A stretch of DNA of 64,000 nucleotides from Saccharomycopsis fibuligera x Saccharomycopsis cf. fibuligera (lineage: Eukaryota; Ascomycota; Saccharomycetes; Ascoideales; Saccharomycopsidaceae), in contig CP012820.1 of the NCBI GenBank assembly GCA_001936135.1, positions 1,612,001-1,676,000 on the forward strand. Reading direction: 5' to 3'. Numbering within the stretch: the first letter of the stretch is position 1; each line of letters starts with the position of its first letter. Below are positions 51,248 to 60,264 of this stretch, piece after piece. Made by a program: the position numbers and the translations under genes. The notes below the pieces were generated by a model. The model was not told the origin of the DNA. It worked only from the letters and a program-made list of their open reading frames with translations, and did not search any database.

Positions 51248-52984
51248 AGCGGTATTGATAACGCTTGCTCTGTAGTGGTTCGGTTTAGTGGCTTTGGCAT
51301 TGTCACTCTCGACTTTCTTGTGACTCATTTTGTACACAATTTTACGAAACTTTGTTCTCAAGCTGCCACCAACACTATCTCGAGAACTAAACCTGGCTAA
51401 TGCTGAAGTGGAATGAACCGATAACAACGAGTTTCTCAGGCTGATTCTTGCAATCGAGTTGCTTCTAGGGCGATGTTGCTGGTTTTGAGTAGAGTTGCTG
51501 CGTGGACGCTGGGAGGGGTCTTTAAAGTTTCCTGTTGAGTGAGATTTTCTAATAATTGCCTGCTTCAGAGTAAGAGAGTTAACGAGTTCAATAGTTGGAG
51601 CCGGTGTGTGGTATAATGGATCATAGCGATATTTCCACTCTCTCCAGCCGGCAAGTACAATTTTAGGTTTATAACCGAAGTCATAATTTTCGAAATCGAA
51701 GAAAATGCCGCTATTAATAACGGAATGTTCGTCCTTAATCAACAAAATTGGCAATCTGGTGGTGCTGTTGACGTATTCGCTCAAGTTTATTCTAGAAGAT
51801 GGAATTTCATCCATGTTGACGTTATCGAACGTTCCGTCAAAATGCAAGTCTGCATTGTTGATCAATTGTTCAATTTTGTTTTTTTCCTTATCGGTAATCA
51901 CCAAACAGGAGTCATTACTTGCAGAATCGTAGCTGAGAAAGTACAATGTGTCAATTTTGGCCAACTGAACTTCTTCCACAAGCAATCCAAGCCTATTGTT
52001 GCTTCTGATGGAGGTTATGAACTGCGCAAAGCGATAGGAAGAGTGAAACTTGATCTTGCGGTACACAAGCGGCAACGCCAAACGGTAAAATTTCTTGCAC
52101 ACATATAGCAAGTTAATGGTTGCGCGGTTTGGACACGGCAAGTAATGTCTTGAGCCTTTAAAGTTGCAGAGGACTTGATTGATATACTTCTCGTGCTGTT
52201 TCAAGGTGGCGGTTTCTTTTGGTTTTCTGACTTTGACTTGGTGGGCTGGGTTCAACTTGATCAGACTAGCGCTGTTGTCTAGGATAGGAGTTAAGTTGAA
52301 GGAAACATTATACGGCCTTTTGCCGGCTGCTTGGAACGCGCTGTTCAAGGAAGATGAAGAGCATTCACTGCTAGATGTGGCAGTGTGGAAGAAGCGGTCT
52401 GAGTTGTAGGGGGTTTTGAAATACTTGAAGTCGGTGGAAACGTACTCTAAAATTAGCTGCACCACTTCGTCAGGCAACGCAGATAGAGTTGTGGGGACAT
52501 TTGCGGTTGATTTAGACGCCTTGGACAAGGAAACAGTGCTTGATTTCTTTGAGAGCAAAAGAGATCTGTACTTCTGGTATTTCTTGGAGATCGCTTTGGC
52601 AGGGTTGTTGATGTTGCTGGCGGTATCGGTATGGGCGGCTTCTGCAGTGTCCTCGGTAGCGCTGCCGGCGCTTAGACTGAGCCCGGAGGTGTATGGCTCA
52701 GAAGGGCCTGTATATGAATTCAATGGCGAGGGTGAGCGCTGCTTTGGTCTTGCTGGCGGTCTGTGACCAGCCGGACTAGAAGCATTTGCGGTATTTGCCG
52801 CCGTCGCCACTGCTGCTGCTGCTGTTGTTGTTGTTGTTGTTGCGGGAGAAGAGGATATGGAAGCAGGAGCATCGCTGCTGAGAGATGATCTCGAGTACTT
52901 TGCGTAGTCGTGGTTGGAGATGTGGATTCTGTCGTAGGCAAAAGTCGGCGAGCCGTAGAATAGGAATCTCTGGTATTCTGTCAT
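49139..52984 (-). CDS. F-box-like protein with leucine-rich C-terminus and long Asn/Ser-rich middle
   Basis: F-box proteins bring substrates to SCF ubiquitin ligases through Skp1. Residues about 165-185 (LSALPDEVVQLILEYVSTDF) fit the start of an F-box, and after an insertion TINLLYVCKKFYRLALPLVYRKI (about 292-315) fits its usual second half and next helix. The core continues to about 460 (KIVLAGWREWKYRYDP). A disordered region (about 480-1130) with an Asn run (coded at 51174-51247) and many Ser/Asn stretches interrupts it, broken by one conserved-looking block (IGYIVHLLKICYNLKSFDMS, about 645). The C-terminal 100 residues (ILTALTNLRTLERIKLRSANW) are leucine-rich-repeat-like. S. cerevisiae Cos111 is a possible counterpart, but I cannot confirm it. 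The start is the first ATG; 1281 residues. Confidence 0.7.
51174..51247 (-). repeat. GTT/AAC trinucleotide repeat coding polyasparagine
   Basis: (GTT)n on the plus strand, interrupted once, gives an Asn run with a Lys in the F-box-like protein. Confidence 0.95.
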
Positions 52985-53488
52985 CAGCGACAGAGTGTAT
53001 TTTGTCTGTTAACGCTGGCAATTGACCTGCTGTGGAGCAGTGTTTGGCTAAAGGGATAGAGACCTTGTGAAGATAAAAGAAGGGAAAAAAGCAAGAAACC
53101 TGGGATCGGCGGAGCTTAAATAATGGCGGTGGGTCTCAGAGTTGCGCAATCGCAGACCCTTACTCAGTGCAATAATGTACTACGATCCCGTAATTATAGC
53201 GTGTGGTGTCAACGAGCGATTGACAGTGGCTACAGACCGTTTATCCGTCCGGCGCTTATCACAAACCGAGCAGCAGGCTTATTTATTAATTATCGAAGGA
53301 AGTGTCCAATACACAGTCAAGTACACAACGCCCGGTATTAGCATGTGGAATCAACGGCGTTATCATCAATCTGCTAGTCAGCGCACTAGTTGCAGTTGGT
53401 GGCGTGCCGGCTAGTGAACTATATACCGCCACAGCCTGAGCGTCCCAGGCCGGTAATCCTCAACATTGCAAGTCGATTCCCCGTACGG
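52985..53488. other. Intergenic: upstream of the F-box-like gene, 3' flank of the membrane orphan
   Basis: No gene seen. GC content climbs from about 53400 into the next gene. Confidence 0.5.
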
Positions 53489-54409
53489 TCAGTGCGCCAT
53501 CTTCCTGCCGGTGTTGAGATTGGCCCACTTCCTGCTTTTCTTCCTCGTCCTCGTCCGGCTGCCGCGGGTGCCGCCAAACACCGCCGGAAGCTTCAGGAGC
53601 GCAAAGAGCGGCACCGCCACCCAAAACCCGCTGCTGCCCCATGGCCACTGCCGCCAGTAGACTTGTCCCAAATATACCCCCACCAGCAAGACAGCCGCCA
53701 TCATCACCAACAACAACACAACCGCGGCACAGGCCCAGCGCAGCAAGTAGCCCTGGTGCACCGCCGCCACCGCCATCACCGCCATGTTCTGCGCCACAAG
53801 CACCGCCATGTCGATTCGGTCGCCAATGCTACCGCCAAAGAGATAGCCGCCGGGGCCCACACCAGAACTGACAGCAGCAGCGCTGTTTCTGCTCCCTCCG
53901 AGCAACAACACGGCGTAGCTCAAAGTCTCTAGAAACACTTCTTTGAGCAGAACTGCTTTTGCCGCCTTGGCTGCTGCGGGGCCTCCCTGGGCCATTCGCC
54001 AGATTGCCGGCGCTCGAGCCACCAGCGCCCACAATAGTAGCGCACTTCCCATAACACTCGCCACAAGTAGATCGCTGCAGTCGGCGCCAGTGCCAGTGCC
54101 ACTACCGCTGCTGCTGCTTCTGCTGCTGCCCCGGCGCTTTTTCCGGAATATATTGAAAAAGTTCTTGCTGCTGCCGCCGTCGTAGTTTTTACCGTACTTG
54201 TAGCTGGGGGAGTAGGCGTCATAATCGTAGTAATCCAAGTCGACAAACATGCTTTTGAAGCATTTGAGGGCCTGGCGCTTGGATCCGGCGTTCCAGAAGA
54301 GAATCTCGGAAAGGCGCTTCTGATACTTCTTGGGGATCTGTCGCGTGAGGGGCTGCAATAGCTTGATAAACGAAATAAGTTGTTGGCCTTGGTTTTCCGT
54401 GTCCAGCAT
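53489..54409 (-). CDS. GC-rich orphan multi-span membrane protein
   Basis: Not recognised. The 306-residue protein has a soluble N-terminal part (about 1-105), including KKYQKRLSEILFWNAGSKRQ, a Tyr/Asp stretch (DLDYYDYDAYSPSYKYG) and a basic Ser run. Ala/Val/Leu-rich membrane segments follow at about 108-128, 150-170, 200-255 (two or three spans) and 268-285. The tail is basic (RTRTRKKSRKW). Codon 2 is CTG: read as Ser it gives the common start MSDTENQ. CTG also occurs in membrane segments, so their hydrophobicity is slightly overstated by the standard code. The gene is GC-rich, unlike its neighbours. A divergent peroxisomal or vacuolar membrane protein is conceivable, but nothing in the sequence proves it. 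Confidence 0.65.
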   Translation of the reverse strand: MLDTENQGQQLISFIKLLQPLTRQIPKKYQKRLSEILFWNAGSKRQALKCFKSMFVDLDYYDYDAYSPSYKYGKNYDGGSSKNFFNIFRKKRRGSSRSSSSGSGTGTGADCSDLLVASVMGSALLLWALVARAPAIWRMAQGGPAAAKAAKAVLLKEVFLETLSYAVLLLGGSRNSAAAVSSGVGPGGYLFGGSIGDRIDMAVLVAQNMAVMAVAAVHQGYLLRWACAAVVLLLVMMAAVLLVGVYLGQVYWRQWPWGSSGFWVAVPLFALLKLPAVFGGTRGSRTRTRKKSRKWANLNTGRKMAH

Positions 54410-54790
54410 AGTCTGTTAGGCCTTACTTCTGTTGGCTGGGTTTGGCTTGCTTGAGCTTGTGTGTTACGCCGTGGCTCCAATTCACTTAGCGGACAAGCAC
54501 TCGCGCCGGCACCAGCTTGGTCTGATCTGGTCTGGCTGGTTGCTGGTATTTATGGATTCGCACACCTCATCGCATCCTCCTGCCAAACTCCTCGTTTAGC
54601 GGTGCACCCCCTGATTTTTTTATTTACTTGACCCCTTACCTCTTACTGCATTGGGAAAGAATACCTAGACACAAACAATCGCTAATGCGCCAGGCAGTCC
54701 CTGGCAAAAAAGTGTATACGTCTCAAAGAATGCCTGCGAGAAGAAAAAGAAGTAGGACTTCAAACATAAACTAAAGATCTATAAACTTTG
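54410..54790. other. Intergenic: membrane orphan promoter and RING gene 3' end
   Basis: No gene or clear element seen; the GC bias ends here. Confidence 0.5.
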
Positions 54791-56455
54791 CTAATATCTA
54801 ACTGTCATTGGAGTCCGTACTATTTTCTCCAAGCACAACCGCTCATATGCCACCTCGGTAGCTGCAAGCTGCTCCATTAGTTCACTATTCTGCTTCACAC
54901 ATTCAACCTCTTTAGCGTCCTCCACAAAATTAGGCATATAATACTCGTCGTAAAACCAATGGTAGACGTTCAACTTGCAGTAAGGACAGGTGTACATGTT
55001 GATAACTTTACGCATCATCCATTTGAGTTTCACCTCGCTGTAGCCCACCATGTCTCTGAGTCGTACCGAAGCCCCGCTGCGGTTCACATACACCACCTCT
55101 TCATGATCGTCATGTTGATTCAACAAATTCATTCCTTCGAAGTCCGCGGTATAGTAAATATCGTCTTCCTCAAAGCTTCGGAATAGCCAATTATCAATGC
55201 ACTTAAAATGGTAAATGTGGCCACATGGCAACTTGCGCACTCTGTTGTTTTTGTCAAAGTATTCCATGCAAATTGAACACTTTTCTGTTCCATTAACCGA
55301 AATTAAATCTTCTCCTTTTAGCCTGTTGCGCATTTTAGCAACTAAAGAGTGGTTCGGACAGAGACTGCTATCCCCACTGCTACTTGGGTTAATCTCCTCA
55401 AATTTAATCGACTTAATTACATCTCGTTTGCCTTGTGCGTCAACATATCGCGGCTCAACAAACACATCCGTACCATTAATATTGATGTTTTGAGTCAAGA
55501 GTCCTCTGTCATTCACCATTCCGCTTTCAGAAAAACAATTTTCCAAAACTTGTTTTGCCGGGCATATTATATCAAAAATCACTTCGAATTCTTCCAATAA
55601 GAGAACCGCATCCATTATCGCCTGTCTTTCCAAATGCTTAAACTTGGTATACCTTTTATTAATTTGCAATGTAGGTGGGCATTTGTTGTAGTTTTTGAAC
55701 GCACTATTAAACATGTATGCATAATCATTTAGTGGATAGACAACATCAATAACATTGCCCGCGTCCATAGCACCAGATAGATTAGCACTATTTCTGTCAG
55801 GGCTGTTATTATGACGGCTGGAACGGTGATGATAATGGCAGAGGTGATATGGCGAATAGTTATGTTCGCAGAGATAGCAAGTAGCATCTGGGTTCAAAGT
55901 AGCTGTAAGCGCGGCTGATGTCAGAGGCGTAGCCGAAAATGGCAGCGCACTTGTTGCTGGTGCAAATAGTGGGTATGTTGCATCATTAGAGACAAGAGAG
56001 AATCGATCATCTAGTTGTTTTCCCAATAGTTCCGCTGAACTACATTGGTTGGCTCTGTTGGCTAACAATTTTCCGCTATGATGGAAAGCCAGTCTAAGTG
56101 TTTTCCAGTCATGATACTTGCTGATCCTGTAGTAGTAATCAGATGCAGTTCTTTGGCTATCTTCATCATAGTCATCTTCTTCATTGCTGGAGGAAGAGTC
56201 CTGATAGCTGACAATGGTACTTTGCACTTGCAGTGATGCTGTTGTCGGGAGATCATTGTTGTTGAGGGTTTCAAAAATGTTTGAACGAGGAACAGTTGAA
56301 TTCAAGAGACGGAAACTGTGAAGGTCAGTATGGCTCGTGTAGTTATGTTCTTCTTGCGAGGAATTTTGACCTGCTTGATTATGGCTCTTTACAACCTTTT
56401 TGAGCGATTGAAGTACACTCTCTTTCAACGCTCTGAAAAAGTTTTCGAAACTCAT
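54791..56455 (-). CDS. RING-H2-type protein (putative E3 ubiquitin ligase) with a long insertion in the RING
   Basis: The 554-residue protein has a C-terminal RING. CSICMEYF (about 392) gives Cys1-Cys2, and LPCGHIYHFKC gives Cys3-His4-His5-Cys6. About 70 residues then pass before the last pair CPYC (about 488). Ordinary RINGs allow up to about 48 residues there. The insert is acidic (SFEEDDIYYTADF) and then helical (KLKWMMRKVINMY). A second Cys/His cluster, CYLCEHNYSPYHLCHYHH (about 188-205), could bind another zinc. The N-terminus is Ser-rich and acidic. The frame is open to 56476, but that end is TTG; the first ATG is 56455 (MSFENFFRAL). No membrane span. The substrate and the S. cerevisiae counterpart are unknown to me. 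Confidence 0.82.
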   Translation of the reverse strand: MSFENFFRALKESVLQSLKKVVKSHNQAGQNSSQEEHNYTSHTDLHSFRLLNSTVPRSNIFETLNNNDLPTTASLQVQSTIVSYQDSSSSNEEDDYDEDSQRTASDYYYRISKYHDWKTLRLAFHHSGKLLANRANQCSSAELLGKQLDDRFSLVSNDATYPLFAPATSALPFSATPLTSAALTATLNPDATCYLCEHNYSPYHLCHYHHRSSRHNNSPDRNSANLSGAMDAGNVIDVVYPLNDYAYMFNSAFKNYNKCPPTLQINKRYTKFKHLERQAIMDAVLLLEEFEVIFDIICPAKQVLENCFSESGMVNDRGLLTQNININGTDVFVEPRYVDAQGKRDVIKSIKFEEINPSSSGDSSLCPNHSLVAKMRNRLKGEDLISVNGTEKCSICMEYFDKNNRVRKLPCGHIYHFKCIDNWLFRSFEEDDIYYTADFEGMNLLNQHDDHEEVVYVNRSGASVRLRDMVGYSEVKLKWMMRKVINMYTCPYCKLNVYHWFYDEYYMPNFVEDAKEVECVKQNSELMEQLAATEVAYERLCLEKIVRTPMTVRY

Positions 56456-57872
56456 AGTAAGCGCGGTCTTTAGCAATTTGAATGTAACGCTGTTTTTGAA
56501 GTTGACTTAAACGCTAAAACAATTGATTTGCAGAAAAAGTTTATGTGTATCTTTTTATATTGTTTATAATGGGGTAACTTAAATAAGGTGATACTATAGA
56601 ATATTGGCAAAATTAACAAGTATGAGTGAAGGCCAATTGATTTTATAGTCACAGAAAAAGACAAAGTGCTAAATAAATCAAAGGAAAGGTAAGAAATGAA
56701 GAAATGTAAATGTCACAATTGAAAGACAATATCAATTGTTTAGACAGGCTGACATGCCTTAGGAAGGCAAATTGAAGGAAGGACCGGTTTTGCTTTTGCT
56801 CCAAAATTTCCAAAGGTTATTTTCCTTACTGTTGTCTTTGCCTCTGCACTGTCATGCCTGATTATACACTTTGTCACAGCTGCCAAATGCTGCAATATAG
56901 GAGCAAGCAGAACCAAAATCAGAAACCATAAAACAAATATTTAATTTCGACAATACGCCCTGGCTTTACCAGAAAATAACAGCAAAAACTTACAGCAGCG
57001 TTATGTTTCGAGAATGTTCGTGAAATCGCTTGCCGTTCGTACGCAAACAGCATCGATAGCACCGCTTCCTTCATCTTGCTGCATGTTGAAGAAAAATAAA
57101 AACAACAAAGGAAACTAAAACGCCAAGCTCTTTGAACTTCACTTACTTCACCTACTCAATCCCTTGACGGCTTTTGAAATTGGCGAAGCAAGTTAGAGCT
57201 TAAGCGACCTGCAAGGAATTCTGACCATGCGCACCCACCTTCTTCAGTTTAAAAACACTCATGATGTATAGTACTTCAACCGAAAAGTTACTTTGGTATA
57301 TATAAGCAGACCAATACGGCGCTTCATCTCTTCAAAATTGGGGGATTTTGCGTTTCCGTTTGCGGCTTGTCTTATTTACCTTTCATTAACTATCTGAATA
57401 ATTTTCTATTTCCACATATCAAAAAATGTGACATTTAAGTTATTTTGTATTTTTTTATTTTTATTTTATTTAATTTTTTATTTTTTATTTTTTTTTTGTT
57501 TTGTTTGTTTGTTAAAATTTGCTCTTCTCTACCGCTCAGTGCCTTGCTATTTAAAATTTTACTCTTGCATGACTACCAATGTGAGCTAGTGCTAGCCAAA
57601 ATGAAACAGGTTTATACAATGTGATACTTTATTGCTACGTAGTATATGTATGCGGCTATGTAATGACAGGAATATGAAATAAGTGATTAATATAGTTAGT
57701 AGTAAACAGATTGAACATTTCGAAATTTTCTTTGGAAGCAGCGCGAGCAAAAATAAAGAAACGTTTTCAATTAAGGGAATTCGTGAAATGCAATCTCTTT
57801 AATGGCAAAAAAATATGCTTTATAAACAACGTATCAGGGCGAAACATAACAAGATAAAGAAAGTCAAAAAAT

Positions 57873-57909
<37 letters not shown>

Positions 57910-57996
57910 AAAACCAGAATCACCCAAAATATAAATATGGCTGCTGATTGGAGTCCAACTCTGAATAATATATATGCATATTGAAAAAAAGCAGAG
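56456..57996. other. Intergenic: RING gene promoter and MFS transporter 3' flank
   Basis: A plus-strand TATATATAAG near 57297 is followed by T-rich DNA without an ORF (ATG then TGA at once). T-rich (57448-57500) and 34-nt A-run (57874-57907) tracts close the region. No gene recognised; a non-coding transcript is possible. Confidence 0.5.
57874..57907 (+). repeat. Poly(dA) tract, 34 nt
   Basis: The longest homopolymer of the window, 90 nt beyond the stop of the MFS gene. Confidence 0.9.
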
Positions 57997-60264
57997 TTAA
58001 CTTGACTGCTCCTCTTCTTCTTTACCGCGACGTAAGTAAGCTGTTGTCCAACGGTGATGAACCTCACTTCCGGTACCAGCTTTACCACTCTCAGCTTTTT
58101 CCTGCTCCAATTTCAACTTCTTATCAGCTTTCTTTTTCAATTTAGCCAATTGCTTAGCATCTCTTTGGGCCTGCTTTTTATCAAATTTCAAATTTGCCTT
58201 CATTCTTAACTTTTCACCATACTTGGACACATAGAATGGAAATGGAATCCCAAGGATCATACCAATAAAGAAAAAAATTGTGTTTCCCCAACCATACCCA
58301 ACGTCACGGTACATCTTGGGAGCAAAAATCGGAAATACAAAGCCGAAAATTGATCTAAACAAAGCAAGCGCGGAATTTGCCGAGGCACTGAACCGAGGAT
58401 TCATGTCAACAATGTAATTAGTGACAAATACAAATGCGCCGGTGTAAAACCCTGTATATATAAAAACCCCAATGCATGGAACAAACCAAAAGATTTGATA
58501 CTGGACACACCAGCCATAGATAAGTAGCCCAATAGGGCAAAAGATGCCGCATAAGTAAAGTAAGGTGACTCTAAATTCCGGTTTGGAAACCCCGTTGTTT
58601 TTCGCCACAAGCTTAGAGTAAATAATACTAGTATAGTGAGTCCAAATTGGGGTCCATGTGAAAAACGCAATGCCAAAAGAAATATACATCAAGCCTTGAA
58701 TTTGGATTTGGAAACCATATTTCTCGCCCCATGCAGTTGGGAAACTGATTAAGATCAAATAAAAGAAGCCAAAAAGGAATGCTAAAAATATTCCAAGACC
58801 ATATACCATTGGATGGCCAAAAAGTAAATTGACAGGTCTAGCAATGTTAAGCATGATCCGCGAAGCAGCAGTCTCGTTAATGTTGGCAATATCGTAAATT
58901 GTTTTGAGGTTCTTATTTCCGGTTTCCTTTTGCAACTTTTTGCATTTCCAATGCAATAATACTGGAGAATATGTTTCATGATAGAACATCAGTCCAACGG
59001 CAAGAGTGGTACCATCGATGATGACAAGCACCCAAAACAACCAACGCCAATTCAAATTTTGCACGATAAAACCAGACACTAATGGACCAAGCACGGGGGC
59101 CAAGTTGGGCCCAGTATTGTAGAATGACATGTATTTGTTACGCTCCATGTTGTCGAACATATCAGCTAAAATGGCAGGCCCAATACCAAACGGTGCTGCT
59201 GCACCGACCCCGGTAAAGAAACGAAACACGAATAACGAGTATGGGTCATGGGTCAATGCACATCCAAGGTTAAACATTGTTAAAATAAAAATTGAGCAAG
59301 TGAGAACAACTCGACGACCATATAATTCCGAAAGGGGCGACACAAGTAACGCTGCCAAACCTTGGCTAAGAAGAAAAACACTAACTATTGCCGAGCTGAA
59401 ATATGAGTTTTGGACATTAAGATCCTCATCAATGTCAGTCATTGCTAACGCACACACACTGGAAGTTACCTGGCCAACAAAGGTGTACGTCGCTACTATA
59501 GCCAAGGCAACCATTTTTTTCTTCTTGGGCCAATTTCGAGGATAATTAGGGTCTGCCTCTGTGTCCCAGGTAATAAGTTCTGGATCCATCGAGGCAAATT
59601 CTGATCCATCTGCTACCGTAGGTAATTGCTGTGCATTGACATCGTCCTGGAAATATGCATTATGAGTGCGCTCTCTTTGTAACTTGCTCATATGCTCTTC
59701 CTCATTGTCATTATCAAGTTCAGACAGTTCAATCCTTGCCTCTTCATCTTGTGGCTCCACTTTATGTTGCTGGCTGCTGGTAGTTGCTTGTATATCCTCG
59801 TGAGATGCAGCAATGTATTGCGCTTGCTCTTGTGCGCGCCTAGATAGCACAGAAATAATAGTTTGTCTCGTTTTGGTTCTCTGTAAGTCATCAGGCTGGC
59901 TAAACTCGCTCAGGGCCACTGAGTGTTTGGACTCATATGGTCTCACTGCGTTACCGCTCGCCCCAGATAATGTTCTTCTTAATTTTCCTACTAAGCTTTC
60001 ATCAAACGAGCGCTGGGCCACAGAGGATGCAATGGAGATGTTTGATTTCAGTCTAGTGGCACGATTGTTGCTGGAATCACCATTATCGCTATCATCACTA
60101 GCATCTTTAGAAAGCAACCTCTGGGGCACATAGTCAATGCTATTTTCTTCAGAATCTGACATATCTTGATTTGCTAGTGGGGCATGATCATTAGACTGTT
60201 GGTCAGTATTTTTACTGTCGGCATTATTGTTAATGCTGTCGCCTGATTTACCAGTGGGCGCCAT
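57997..60264 (-). CDS. DHA1-family MFS drug/polyamine-type transporter
   Basis: A plasma-membrane proton antiporter of the 12-span drug:H+ family that includes Tpo and Flu1/Nag-type proteins. After a 260-residue acidic cytosolic N-terminus comes NYPRNWPKKKKMVALAIVA, the family's entry into TM1. SPLSELYGRRVV in loop 2-3 is the MFS signature. FRFFTGVGAAAPFGIGPAILADMF and NTGPNLAPVLGPLVSGF (motif C, typical of antiporters) follow. MFYHETYSPVLLHWKCKKLQ ends the first half. The second six spans end in YGWGNTIFFFIGMILGIPFPFYVSKYGEKLR, followed by a Lys-rich tail. The start is the first ATG; 755 residues, long because of the N-terminus. The substrate cannot be read from sequence. Confidence 0.9.
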   Translation of the reverse strand: MAPTGKSGDSINNNADSKNTDQQSNDHAPLANQDMSDSEENSIDYVPQRLLSKDASDDSDNGDSSNNRATRLKSNISIASSVAQRSFDESLVGKLRRTLSGASGNAVRPYESKHSVALSEFSQPDDLQRTKTRQTIISVLSRRAQEQAQYIAASHEDIQATTSSQQHKVEPQDEEARIELSELDNDNEEEHMSKLQRERTHNAYFQDDVNAQQLPTVADGSEFASMDPELITWDTEADPNYPRNWPKKKKMVALAIVATYTFVGQVTSSVCALAMTDIDEDLNVQNSYFSSAIVSVFLLSQGLAALLVSPLSELYGRRVVLTCSIFILTMFNLGCALTHDPYSLFVFRFFTGVGAAAPFGIGPAILADMFDNMERNKYMSFYNTGPNLAPVLGPLVSGFIVQNLNWRWLFWVLVIIDGTTLAVGLMFYHETYSPVLLHWKCKKLQKETGNKNLKTIYDIANINETAASRIMLNIARPVNLLFGHPMVYGLGIFLAFLFGFFYLILISFPTAWGEKYGFQIQIQGLMYISFGIAFFTWTPIWTHYTSIIYSKLVAKNNGVSKPEFRVTLLYLCGIFCPIGLLIYGWCVQYQIFWFVPCIGVFIYTGFYTGAFVFVTNYIVDMNPRFSASANSALALFRSIFGFVFPIFAPKMYRDVGYGWGNTIFFFIGMILGIPFPFYVSKYGEKLRMKANLKFDKKQAQRDAKQLAKLKKKADKKLKLEQEKAESGKAGTGSEVHHRWTTAYLRRGKEEEEQSS

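Noticed and set aside
53390-53932. 180-codon plus-strand frame rich in His/Arg/Pro opposite the membrane orphan
   Set aside because: Low complexity and antisense to a better frame with membrane segments and a normal start.
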